DNA of 23,109 bases from a virus (IMGVR_UViG_3300024520_000513:1-23109); one strand, 5' to 3'. Numbered from the stretch's first letter, positions 1-5,731 are shown. The notes: generated from the letters alone by a model not told the origin. A program made the numbers and translations.

Positions 1-1
1 G

Positions 2-307
2 GGCCCATACAGGCACGCTAATGGCCCCACAAGGGCGTTTGTTAAGTTATTAGTGTTTATGCCCTCTGTGACCAAAACAGGCCGTCACAAGCGCAGGCAG
101 GCACACATAGCCACCATGATCGAGGGCGAGGCAGCGGTGGAGATATGCAAGGCTGTCAAGGCAGGCGATAAGCTCAATCTTGACGGGCACCTGTATAACT
201 ACGTGCCTATCCGCAGTCGGGTGAAGAATGACGACAACAAGGATTTTCTAGTAGTAAAGGTTGACAGATGGGAGTTTATCAGGGATACTAGACACTGTGA
301 GCAATAA
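2..307 (+). CDS. Hypothetical phage protein, probably 5' partial
   Basis: I do not recognise this protein. It is small and basic at its N-terminal side (GRHKRRQAH), followed by a mixed region ending in DFLVVKVDRWEFIRD, which reads like a small alpha/beta or beta-rich domain. The frame stays open to the left edge of the window. The internal candidate starts (GTG at 53, ATG at 59) have no good Shine-Dalgarno sequence in front of them. I therefore infer that the true start lies upstream of the window. If the gene does start inside, ATG 59 gives about 82 residues. It lies in the same direction as the recombination genes but is separated from them by a 190-bp gap with a strong hairpin. Coding status is likely; function is unknown. 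Confidence 0.55.
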   Translation, partial: GPYRHANGPTRAFVKLLVFMPSVTKTGRHKRRQAHIATMIEGEAAVEICKAVKAGDKLNLDGHLYNYVPIRSRVKNDDNKDFLVVKVDRWEFIRDTRHCEQ

Positions 308-400
308 GAGGTTGCTCTAGGGGCATAAATGAACAACTAATGATTGCGTGGCTGTATGTGGCGTGGTTCCCTCTCCGTCACAGCCCCGGCTGCGTAATCA

Positions 401-441
401 GGGGCACTGAGCGCCCGCTCCATCCTCTAGCTCAGTGCCCC
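401..441. repeat. Perfect 12-bp inverted repeat (hairpin) upstream of the ATPase gene
   Basis: GGGGCACTGAGC at 401-412 is the exact reverse complement of GCTCAGTGCCCC at 430-441, leaving a 17-base loop. The stem is GC-rich and stable. No T-run follows, so it is not a standard intrinsic terminator. It sits in the 190-bp non-coding gap, about 55 bases before the start of the Sak4-like gene. It could be an mRNA-stabilising 5' structure, an RNase III site, a protein-binding dyad or part of an origin; the sequence does not decide between these. Confidence 0.7.
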
Positions 442-496
442 ACCTAGACTTCCACCGCACCGCAATGGGGCGTGCGCTGGACGAAAGGAGACAAGT

Positions 497-1363
497 ATGG
501 CGAAGACTCTTGCGGCAATTGAGCCCAAGAAAACCAAGGCAGCAAAGCCCAAGGTGCAAATCTATGGGCCTCCTGGTGTCGGTAAGACGTGGGCAAGTCT
601 GGATTTCCCAGATGTGTACTACATTGACACCGAGCGCGGCGCTGACCTTGAGCACTACACCGACAAGTTGGCGGCGAGTGGTGCCGGGTACATGGGGCCT
701 GATGAGGGATCCCAGAAGTTTGACATTGTACTTGAACAGGTGGAGCTACTGGCTACCACCAAGCATAAGTATAAGACGTTGGTAATTGACTCACTGACCA
801 AACTCTACAATGAGACAATGGCTGATGCCGCTGAAGACGGTGGCGATGCCTTTGGTCGTGACAAGAAGGAAGCCAACAAGCCGATGCGGAAGTTGATCCG
901 GTGGTTGTCCAAGATTGACATGAACGTGATCTTGATATGCCATGCCAAGGACAACTGGGAAGATGGCGAGAAGGTTGGGTTGCTGCCTGACTGCTGGGAC
1001 AAGATCAGCTATGAGATCCACCTTGTGTTGGAGATCAAGAAGATCGGTAACGCCCGCCATGCCATCATCAAGAAGTCACGGTTGAATGATTTCCTTGATG
1101 GCAAGACATTCCCATGGTCATATCAGGAGTTCAGCAAGAAGTACGGTGCTGATGTGATCGAGCGCACTGGTGATATCATTAAGTTGGCAACGCCAGCGCA
1201 AGTGTCAATGGCAATCAAGTTGAATCAGGCGATACGGCTTGAGGATGGCTTGGTGGAGAAGTGGTTCAGCAAGGCACAGGTGGATGACTGGTCAGAGATG
1301 GCCCATGAAGACATCGCCAAGTGCATCAAGTACATGGAAAAGAAACGGGAGGCAAGTAAATGA
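497..1363 (+). CDS. Sak4-like RecA-family ATPase (single-strand annealing/recombination)
   Basis: This is a P-loop ATPase of the phage Sak4/AAA_24 type. Walker A is GPPGVGKT at residues 24-31, followed by a strand YYIDTE. Walker B is TLVIDS around residue 98, and the sensor strand is VILICHAK around residue 149. At 288 residues it is longer than many Sak4 proteins because of an extra C-terminal helical region. Sak4 proteins are small Rad51/RecA-core paralogues that bind single-stranded DNA and promote annealing together with a phage SSB; the next gene fits that partner. The start is clear: an AAAGGAG Shine-Dalgarno lies 7 bases before the ATG. The stop overlaps the next ATG (AATGA), so translation is coupled. 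The family assignment is strong; the annealing role is inferred from family and neighbour. Confidence 0.85.
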   Translation: MAKTLAAIEPKKTKAAKPKVQIYGPPGVGKTWASLDFPDVYYIDTERGADLEHYTDKLAASGAGYMGPDEGSQKFDIVLEQVELLATTKHKYKTLVIDSLTKLYNETMADAAEDGGDAFGRDKKEANKPMRKLIRWLSKIDMNVILICHAKDNWEDGEKVGLLPDCWDKISYEIHLVLEIKKIGNARHAIIKKSRLNDFLDGKTFPWSYQEFSKKYGADVIERTGDIIKLATPAQVSMAIKLNQAIRLEDGLVEKWFSKAQVDDWSEMAHEDIAKCIKYMEKKREASK

Positions 1364-1812
1364 AGTTTGATACATCTGGTGGGACGGAAGCACCACCCAA
1401 GAAGGAGTTTCCGCTGTTGGATCCTGGCACGTACCAGTTTGTGGTGCTGACTGCTGTGGATGCAGTGTCTAGAGCTGGCAATAAGATGGTCACGATTGAG
1501 ATCCGGGCCTTCGACATGGAGGCCGACAAGGATGTCAAGATAAAGGACTACCTTGTTGGAACCGAGTCTGCGTCATGGAAGGTCAAACAGTTCCTTAAAG
1601 GGATTGGTGATCCAGAAGCTGCGGAGTCGGGTGAGCTTGATGCGGAGGCTATCATTAACCAAGGTGGCATGGTAGTTGTCGGGAAGAAAGAACCCAACGA
1701 CAAGGGCTATGTATACAACGAGGTGGTTGCATACGTTGACCCTGACGAAGAACCAGCCGAGGCCCCACGCAAGGCAATCGGTGAAGATCCTGACGAGGAC
1801 CCCTTTAGCTAG
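1360..1812 (+). CDS. SSB-like protein (DUF669-type), partner of the Sak4-like ATPase
   Basis: This 150-residue protein has a beta-rich body with the GTYQFVV and KMVTIEIRAFD strands typical of the phage DUF669 family, which is thought to adopt an OB-like fold. Its tail is acidic and ends in DPDEDPFS. An acidic tail with a terminal D-x-P-F is the hallmark of bacterial SSB proteins, where it docks replication and repair partners. Translation starts at an ATG overlapping the previous stop, so it is produced together with the Sak4-like ATPase; Sak4 genes are commonly paired with an SSB gene. I infer that it coats single-stranded phage DNA and loads the annealase. The alternative is a structural homologue without DNA binding. 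Family assignment is from memory of motifs only. Confidence 0.7.
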   Translation: MKFDTSGGTEAPPKKEFPLLDPGTYQFVVLTAVDAVSRAGNKMVTIEIRAFDMEADKDVKIKDYLVGTESASWKVKQFLKGIGDPEAAESGELDAEAIINQGGMVVVGKKEPNDKGYVYNEVVAYVDPDEEPAEAPRKAIGEDPDEDPFS

Positions 1813-1826
1813 GGGACAGGAACGCT

Positions 1827-1905
1827 GGGGTGTGTGGATTGGGGAAATGGTATGCCACATTAGGAACGATGGGATCCCCGTTCGATTCGGGGGTCCACAC
1901 ACCCC
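1827..1905 (+). ncRNA. tRNA-like structure or degenerate tRNA with extended acceptor stem
   Basis: The interval folds as a near-cloverleaf. The outer arms GGGGTGTGTGGA (1827-1838) and TCCACACACCCC (1894-1905) pair perfectly over 12 bp. Inside lies a canonical T-arm (CCCCG, loop TTCGATT, CGGGG at 1876-1892). The D-arm has loop AAATGGTA, carrying the usual A14, G18-G19 and A21 positions, and T8 is present. The acceptor strands are 1833-1839 and 1893-1899 with one G-T pair. What does not fit is the anticodon arm: only CATT/GATG with a 6-base loop AGGAAC (1858-1871), about three bases short of a real tRNA, plus one G-G mismatch in the D-stem and no encoded CCA. A functional tRNA is therefore unlikely. 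TTTACTTT follows, so it might also stop transcription. Confidence 0.5.
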
Positions 1906-1926
1906 TTTACTTTAAGGAGTAGTGAC

Positions 1927-2325
1927 ATGAAGAGGGGCATCGAAGACGTGGCTATCGCCAGGAGTAAGGCGCAGACCGGGTTTGGGTGGAGCAAGTTTGG
2001 GTTCAAGAAGGAACTTGTGAAGTTTGTTGAGGAACAGGATGCCGGGGGTGCGGAAACTATTGACACCATCAACAACCGCATGGTTGTGCCAGATGGGTGG
2101 TTTGTTGACAAGGAGGCTAACCGATTTTGCGTGCTCGAAATAGAGGACACGAACCCAATGTCGCGTGGCAAACTAACGCAGTACTCCGAGATATGGTTTG
2201 CGTTTGACTGCTCAGAAACAAGTTCTGACTTTGCCCTGTACGTTGGTGATCGGTATGGTGACACAAAGGAGGTGCCGCTAGTGGACATCTGGTATGCTTT
2301 TCTCGCGGAGAAGGCTGCTTCATGA
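1927..2325 (+). CDS. Hypothetical protein, possible PD-(D/E)XK nuclease-like fold
   Basis: The 132-residue protein has no family I can name with confidence. The central part has a pattern reminiscent of PD-(D/E)XK nucleases: P55-D56, then a hydrophobic strand leading into E71-I-E73-D74, then K82 and a helix KLTQYSEIW, followed by a strand FALYVGDRYG. The second acidic motif is E-x-E rather than E-x-K, so an active nuclease would need a displaced lysine such as K82. The start ATG has an AAGGAG Shine-Dalgarno 9 bases upstream, just after the tRNA-like structure. It is coupled by ATGA to the following membrane-protein gene. Coding status is sure; the nuclease idea is tentative. Confidence 0.6.
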   Translation: MKRGIEDVAIARSKAQTGFGWSKFGFKKELVKFVEEQDAGGAETIDTINNRMVVPDGWFVDKEANRFCVLEIEDTNPMSRGKLTQYSEIWFAFDCSETSSDFALYVGDRYGDTKEVPLVDIWYAFLAEKAAS

Positions 2326-2612
2326 TGCTTCTATCACTAATCCTCATAGCCGCAATCGACTCCAACTCACCCAAGCACCTTGCCGCTGGCATGGTTGGAG
2401 GGTACGTTACATACCAGTACACGGAGTCAGTGTGGCAGACAGTGGGGCTGAGTGTGGTAGCGGGGTTCGCACATGAGATGTACCAAGAGGCGAATGGCGG
2501 GGTGTATGACACTGATGACATTATGTTTGATGTGTTCGGTGCGTGGATAGGGGCACAGGGGGCCCACGCAAGGGTGCATCGTGGTGGTATTACTTTTACA
2601 TGGAGGTTTTAG
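2322..2612 (+). CDS. Small membrane protein, YfiM/DUF2279-like
   Basis: At 96 residues it opens with a hydrophobic stretch (MMLLSLILIAAI) that could be a signal peptide or membrane anchor. Then come KHLAAGMVGGYV and GLSVVAGFAHEMYQE, followed by YDTDDIMFDVFGAWIGA. The order KH...AAG..GG, a Gly-rich helix with H/K-E-x-Y, then a D-rich DxxxDxxG helix resembles the YfiM-like membrane or lipoprotein family often carried by phages, where the role is unknown. The ATG overlaps the upstream stop (ATGA). It precedes several other short membrane proteins on the same transcript. It might alter the host envelope during infection, but this is inference. Confidence 0.65.
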   Translation: MMLLSLILIAAIDSNSPKHLAAGMVGGYVTYQYTESVWQTVGLSVVAGFAHEMYQEANGGVYDTDDIMFDVFGAWIGAQGAHARVHRGGITFTWRF

Positions 2613-2614
2613 GG

Positions 2615-2902
2615 GTGGGTAGAATACGAGGATTCGGGTATTACGACCCGATAAGCATGGTCAACCCGGTGAGCACGACAACAGCAGCAAGCACTATTTT
2701 CATGTGCCGACCAGACAAGCGCAGGGCCCCGAGAATTGTATCTGCTGGTGAGCGCAAGGGGCACGCGCTGAAGAGTGAACGCACAGGGCGGCATGGTATC
2801 GGGTCAGGCAATCACAAACTGCCACGTATGATCAAGTGCGGGACATGGACAATGGATCAGTGGGTTGAGCAATGGGAGGCAAGGCGTGGCAAAGAAGCAT
2901 GA
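2615..2902 (+). CDS. Hypothetical small basic protein
   Basis: I do not recognise this protein. I chose GTG at 2615 because a GGAGG Shine-Dalgarno (2602-2606) lies 8 bases upstream. Longer forms starting inside the previous gene lack such a signal. The product of about 95 residues is rich in Arg, Lys and Gly, with a basic middle (PDKRRAPRIVSAGERKGHA) and a C-terminal amphipathic helix containing WTMDQWVEQWEARR. The basic character suggests nucleic-acid contact, but there is no recognisable motif. It overlaps the next gene by about 17 bases. Codon pattern and packing support it as a real gene. Confidence 0.5.
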   Translation: MGRIRGFGYYDPISMVNPVSTTTAASTIFMCRPDKRRAPRIVSAGERKGHALKSERTGRHGIGSGNHKLPRMIKCGTWTMDQWVEQWEARRGKEA

Positions 2903-3122
2903 ACGAGCACTGGAAGACATCCTGCTCATGTGGGACGAGTACTCTGATGCAGTACGCAACAAGCTGATCAAGAGCTACGCCGAGTATGGGGATGGCACGA
3001 TTAAGATGCCCATTGGTCGGCTGTCAAATGAACTCCAAGAGGAAGCAATTGACATGGCGGGCTGGGGCGTGTTCTTGTGGAACCGGGTCAGGCAGATCGA
3101 GGAGAAGCTGGATGAACGATGA
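2886..3122 (+). CDS. Hypothetical all-helical protein
   Basis: GTG at 2886 is preferred over an upstream TTG at 2865 because GGGAGG lies 6 bases before it. The roughly 78-residue product is predicted all-helical and charged: ALEDILLMWDEYSDAVRNK, then NELQEEAIDMAGWGVFLW and a C-terminal charged helix RVRQIEEKLDER. The E-L-x-E-E-x-x-D-x-A segment recalls a helix of MazG-like or DUF5664-like nucleotide pyrophosphohydrolases. The protein is too short to hold a complete metal site of that family, so I do not assign the function. It overlaps the previous gene and the following small membrane-protein gene. Confidence 0.6.
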   Translation: MAKKHERALEDILLMWDEYSDAVRNKLIKSYAEYGDGTIKMPIGRLSNELQEEAIDMAGWGVFLWNRVRQIEEKLDER

Positions 3123-3237
3123 CCCCCCAGTAGACATCCTCCACCTGGCAGCCAACATCATCCTGTGCATAGCCGCAGTGGGGTTCTGGGTTGGCATGGT
3201 GTACTTGGCGTGGTGGATTAAATCATTGACATCTTAG
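3112..3237 (+). CDS. Single-pass small membrane protein (41 residues)
   Basis: A short frame beginning at ATG 3112, preceded by GAGGAG within the end of the upstream gene and overlapping its stop by 11 bases. After an acidic head (MNDDPPVD) there is one long hydrophobic helix, roughly ILHLAANIILCIAAVGFW through MVYLAWW, and a short basic tail WIKSLTS. This is a single transmembrane protein, possibly N-outside by its charge distribution. Its function is unknown. A second, longer hydrophobic reading frame overlaps its last codons in the -1 frame, so the two may be expressed together or by frameshifting. Confidence 0.5.
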   Translation: MNDDPPVDILHLAANIILCIAAVGFWVGMVYLAWWIKSLTS

Positions 3238-3461
3238 CAGCCCTTCTGGTCACACTTGGCCAAGTCCCGCTGGGGGGACGTGATCGGAGGGGTTTTTTAA
3301 TTATTGCATTGGGGTGTGCGCTATGGATAATCCATGGCTGGCAGACCAAGACATGGGGGTTACTCATTGAGTGCCCAGTTAGTATCATCCTCTTGATAAG
3401 GAACTACAGGCTATGGGGTATCCCCGCAAGCTCAACATCTGTGGCAAAATCTACCACGTAA
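3225..3461 (+). CDS. Putative two-helix membrane protein without a standard start codon
   Basis: The frame is open from 3222 to a TAA at 3459-3461 and encodes what looks like a genuine membrane protein. An amphipathic start (IDILAALLVTLGQVPLGGR) is followed by a helix LIIALGCALWIIHGW and a second helix WGLLIECPVSIILLI ending in RNYRLWGIP. The hydrophobic helices flanked by R, H, K and W resemble small PnuC-like phage membrane proteins. No ATG, GTG or TTG lies before the first helix (the first TTG, 3309, is inside it). Possible explanations are a rare ATT/ATC start at 3222-3225, a CTG at 3246, a -1 frameshift from the overlapping 41-residue gene, or a sequence error. It overlaps the following metallopeptidase gene by 49 bases. 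Coordinates assume ATT 3225. Confidence 0.4.
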   Translation: MDILAALLVTLGQVPLGGRDRRGFLIIALGCALWIIHGWQTKTWGLLIECPVSIILLIRNYRLWGIPASSTSVAKSTT

Positions 3462-3745
3462 CATACGTCAAGCGCCACATTGATGTGGATCCTGATGGGG
3501 AAGAGTTGTTATGGGGACAGGTAGATTACCGGCGCAGAAGGATTAGGGTATACGATGGCAAGGAATACACCAGCAACCCTGACAAGTTTGACACCTTGAT
3601 ACATGAGATGATTCATGCTATCCTTCGTGAGCACTCAATGCTGATGTCCATCGTTGGCGAGATGGAAGAACCATTCGTGAATGATGTTGCATCTGCAATA
3701 ACTGATTGTCTAATCAGGAACAAGTTGATCGAGGAGTGGGGATGA
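3413..3745 (+). CDS. Small zinc metallopeptidase-like protein (HExxH)
   Basis: The 110-residue protein has the zinc motif H64-E65-M-I-H68 in the context FDTLIHEMIHAIL, with downstream acidic residues E85/E86 in a helix (EMEEPFVNDVAS) that could give the third metal ligand. The N-terminal half is beta-rich (HVTYVKR, RRIRVYDGK), the usual layout of SprT-like or minimal zincin proteins in phages. The catalytic motif is visible; the substrate is unknown. Known relatives act on proteins, sometimes on repressors or DNA-protein crosslinks, but nothing here selects one. The start ATG has AAGGA about 10 bases upstream. The stop overlaps the ATG of the phosphoesterase (ATGA), so the two are coupled. 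Confidence 0.7.
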   Translation: MGYPRKLNICGKIYHVTYVKRHIDVDPDGEELLWGQVDYRRRRIRVYDGKEYTSNPDKFDTLIHEMIHAILREHSMLMSIVGEMEEPFVNDVASAITDCLIRNKLIEEWG

Positions 3746-4479
3746 AGTTCAAAAGATTCATTGTATGCGCTGACTTACACGGTGACATGCAGGACAAGAA
3801 GGCCGTATCTGCGTTCCTTCGATTCAATAAGACATGGGACGCACAGATACGTGTGTTCGGTGGTGACCTGTTCGACTTCAGGGCTATCCGCAAGGGTGCC
3901 AGCAAGGAGGAGCAGAGCGAGTCAATGGACCGTGACCTGGATGCCGGTGAGAAGTTCCTTGGTGACTTCAAGCCGACACACTTCCTGCGTGGCAATCATG
4001 ATGAGCGCCTGTGGGATCTCGCAAGGGATGGCAAGGGGTTATTTGGTGACCATGCGAAGGCTGGCGTCCGTGAGATTGAGGACATCGTTAAGGATCTCGG
4101 ATGCAAGATGTACCCATACAATAAGCGCACGGGTATCGTAAGGATTGGACACCTACAGATCATACACGGGTTTGCCACTGGGGTGGGGGCAGCACGTAAG
4201 CACGCACATGCATTTGGGTCATGCCTATTCGGGCACACCCATTCGATTGATGAACACGCAGCGGAGGGAATTGAACGGAGAGTGGCAAGGAACATTGGGT
4301 GTCTATGCCGCTTGGATATGGATTACAACAGGCATCACATCGCAGCATTGAGACATGCCCATGGGTGGGCATACGGTGTGGTGAATGAAAGGACCGGCCT
4401 GTATCATGTGTTGCAGGCGGAGAGGGTAGCGGGTAAGTTTGTGCTCCCGATTATTACTGACTTTGTTGAGATGAAATAG
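3742..4479 (+). CDS. Calcineurin-like metallophosphoesterase
   Basis: All the signature motifs of the metallophosphoesterase superfamily are present in order: D11-x-H13 in ADLHGD, GGDLFD (GDxxD), GNHDE (GNHD/E), an IHG histidine and GHTH near the C-terminal side. These residues bind two metal ions. The protein has 245 residues, normal for a single-domain member. The family includes phosphodiesterases, nucleases and protein phosphatases. Phage members are often DNA-related, such as SbcD-like enzymes, but the substrate cannot be told from the sequence. I start it at ATG 3742, which overlaps the upstream stop and follows GAGGAG, rather than at an earlier in-frame codon inside the previous gene. 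No partner SbcC-like gene is adjacent. Confidence 0.85.
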   Translation: MKFKRFIVCADLHGDMQDKKAVSAFLRFNKTWDAQIRVFGGDLFDFRAIRKGASKEEQSESMDRDLDAGEKFLGDFKPTHFLRGNHDERLWDLARDGKGLFGDHAKAGVREIEDIVKDLGCKMYPYNKRTGIVRIGHLQIIHGFATGVGAARKHAHAFGSCLFGHTHSIDEHAAEGIERRVARNIGCLCRLDMDYNRHHIAALRHAHGWAYGVVNERTGLYHVLQAERVAGKFVLPIITDFVEMK

Positions 4480-4487
4480 GAGCGGTT

Positions 4488-4733
4488 ATGGCTAATAGAG
4501 AATGGTCAGTTGCGATGAGTAGTCACCTGAGTGCGGCGGTAGAGGCTGCCCCGAAGGCAAAGGGGTGGATGCCGATCACTGAGATTGCAGATGAGGTAGG
4601 CATGACCGTTGCTGGTATGCGATACCGCATGAACAAGATGATTGCTATCGGTGCAGCAGAGGGTAAGCTGTTCCGTGTTGGCAACAAGTCGTTGCGTCAC
4701 TACAGGCTGACAGCGAAGGGCAGGGGCAAGTAA
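4488..4733 (+). CDS. Winged-helix DNA-binding protein
   Basis: This 81-residue protein has a helix-turn-helix pattern: WMPITEIADEVGMTVAGMRYRMNKM, whose helices correspond to a positioning helix (TEIADEV) and a recognition helix (VAGMRYRMNKMI). It is followed by a short wing, KLFRVGNKSLRHYRLTAKG. The layout fits a MarR/ArsR-like or replication-type winged helix. It probably binds DNA as a transcriptional regulator of phage genes. The start has AGGAG 6 bases upstream. It is the only clear stand-alone DNA-binding regulator in the left half, so it may act at the promoter region near 5.65 kb, but no operator can be tied to it. Confidence 0.65.
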   Translation: MANREWSVAMSSHLSAAVEAAPKAKGWMPITEIADEVGMTVAGMRYRMNKMIAIGAAEGKLFRVGNKSLRHYRLTAKGRGK

Positions 4734-4918
4734 TGAGCAAGCTTAAAATTGTATCCGCAGTTGTGTCCACATTTGCAACGACCCCAATATGGTTCTACTT
4801 GGTCTACTTCATGCTCAAGGCTGCTGGCGCTGGCGGCGTCGAGTGGTTACTGTTTGGAATATACATCCCATTCACCATGGTGGTTGTGTTTTGCACGACG
4901 CTGGCCGCCCAAGAGTGA
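4733..4918 (+). CDS. Two-helix small membrane protein
   Basis: The 61-residue product has a short basic N-terminus (MSKLK) and two hydrophobic segments: a first around PIWFYLVYFMLKAAGA and a second around WLLFGIYIPFTMVVVFCTTLA. It probably spans the membrane twice. The ATG overlaps the upstream stop as TAATG, and the stop overlaps the following GTG as GTGA, so it is embedded in a translationally coupled series. I do not recognise a family. Possible roles are envelope modification or superinfection exclusion; this is only inference from position among early genes. Confidence 0.6.
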   Translation: MSKLKIVSAVVSTFATTPIWFYLVYFMLKAAGAGGVEWLLFGIYIPFTMVVVFCTTLAAQE

Positions 4919-5124
4919 CCCGCACACGCTCCAGTAGCCTGTGGGAGTCGGTAACAAATGTATCCGTGGGTTACATCCTGGCTCTCACAGTGTGGCAGGT
5001 ATACTTCCACATGAGTGGTCACGACATCCCAGTGTCGCATAATGCGGGGATGGGCGTGCTGATGATTGGGATGTCGTTTGCTAGGTTATATGTAATCAGT
5101 CGGATGTTTGCGAGGAGAGGGTGA
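4915..5124 (+). CDS. Small phage membrane protein, DUF7220-like
   Basis: With the GTG at 4915, which overlaps the previous stop, the product has 69 residues. The pattern SLWESVTNVSVGYILAL, then a W-Q-V-x-F segment, a polar loop with HDIPVSHN, then GMGVLMIGMSFARLYVISRMF resembles a family of small phage membrane proteins with the consensus S-L-x-E-x-x-x-N-V-x-V-G-Y and a terminal R-x-Y-x-x-R-R-x-F. I believe this is the family called DUF7220. Two transmembrane helices are expected. Function is unknown in all members I know of. No strong Shine-Dalgarno precedes the GTG, so expression probably depends on coupling to the upstream gene. Confidence 0.6.
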   Translation: MTRTRSSSLWESVTNVSVGYILALTVWQVYFHMSGHDIPVSHNAGMGVLMIGMSFARLYVISRMFARRG

Positions 5125-5125
5125 T

Positions 5126-5398
5126 ATGGGGAAGTGTAATGCAGAGGATATTTGTGATTCACTGGCAATGCGGCCACAGGATTGGGAGGCCACGGCCTAT
5201 ACCCTCACGAATAAGACAGCGGGGATTGTGTTGTGGGTAGCCAATGGGATAACAATGGAGCCCTATTATTCCGCGACTCCCGTATACACAACGCTGCTAG
5301 GTAGACGGAAGATGAGGAAGGCATACAAAAAGTGGCTGCTTGGATTTGTTCACGACAAGTTGTGGCCTGAAGATTCCGAGGAGGGAGAACCGGGTTGA
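5126..5398 (+). CDS. Hypothetical protein
   Basis: A 90-residue soluble protein that I cannot assign. I start it at ATG 5126, after the GAGGAGAG stretch at the end of the previous gene, rather than at an earlier in-frame codon inside that gene. It has two cysteines near the N-terminus (CNAEDIC), a central YTLTNKTAGIVLWVANG segment, a basic patch GRRKMRKAYKKW, and an acidic tail (PEDSEEGEPG). The KAYKKWLLGFVHDKLW segment is probably a helix. The stop overlaps the TTG of the next gene. Coding status is well supported by packing. Confidence 0.6.
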   Translation: MGKCNAEDICDSLAMRPQDWEATAYTLTNKTAGIVLWVANGITMEPYYSATPVYTTLLGRRKMRKAYKKWLLGFVHDKLWPEDSEEGEPG

Positions 5399-5658
5399 GC
5401 GCATATCGGAGGTGCCCCAAATGCTACGCAGAGGATGGTATCGACGTTGACGGGTACAAGTGTGACGAATGCGGGTTCGAGAGTTGGGATACTGAGGCGC
5501 TGAACGAGTGCAAAGTGAAGCTTGATGTCGCTGTATCATGCCTTGAGCACCTGTCAACAAGGCTTACAGAGTGTGACGAGGAGCGCGCTCTAGAGGAGTA
5601 CGTGCATGGTGAGTGTCAGGCAGCGTTGGCTGAGATAGGCCGAGTTAAGCTTGACTAG
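5395..5658 (+). CDS. Zinc-ribbon plus coiled-coil small protein
   Basis: Starts at TTG 5395, overlapping the previous stop, with GGAGGGAG upstream. The N-terminal part holds two CxxC pairs, CPKC and CDEC (16 residues apart), forming a classic zinc ribbon. After FESWDTEALNECKVK there is a long helical, probably coiled-coil region with further cysteines. Small zinc-ribbon proteins of this kind are common in phage early regions, often named Lar-like or restriction-alleviation-like, though the match here is only general. It ends right at the promoter-like sequence that leads into the replication operon. Confidence 0.6.
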   Translation: MSAYRRCPKCYAEDGIDVDGYKCDECGFESWDTEALNECKVKLDVAVSCLEHLSTRLTECDEERALEEYVHGECQAALAEIGRVKLD

Positions 5659-5679
5659 CAACAGTTATTGCAGTATGCT
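5651..5679 (+). promoter_or_regulatory. Sigma70-like promoter ahead of the replication operon
   Basis: TTGACT (5651-5656) and TATGCT (5674-5679) are separated by exactly 17 bases. The -35 box matches the consensus in 5 of 6 positions and the -10 box in 4 of 6. It lies at the end of the zinc-ribbon gene and at the start of a 165-bp non-coding gap that precedes the replication initiator, the right place for an operon promoter. Transcription would start near 5686. No phage-specific promoter repeated elsewhere is obvious. Confidence 0.4.
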
Positions 5680-5731
5680 GTAATTGGGAACACGGCACAC
5701 TGTTACAATTAACTTTACACCTGAACCTGGC

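Noticed and set aside
2-307. Direct terminal repeat or circular overlap joining the two ends of the window
   Set aside because: The first and last 40 bases show no shared sequence by eye in either orientation. Both ends are simply open reading frames cut by the window edge.
1827-1905. Functional tRNA gene
   Set aside because: The anticodon arm is about three bases too short, the 12-23 pair of the D-stem is G-G, and no CCA is encoded. It is therefore reported as tRNA-like.
2886-3122. MazG-like nucleotide pyrophosphohydrolase
   Set aside because: Only one helix with E-L-x-E-E-x-x-D is reminiscent of the family. The protein is too short to provide the second metal-binding helix pair.
3264-3298. 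GTCCC/GGGAC hairpin followed by TTTTTT as an intrinsic terminator
   Set aside because: The T-run starts 14 bases after the stem, which is too far for a standard terminator. The stretch lies inside a convincing membrane-protein frame.
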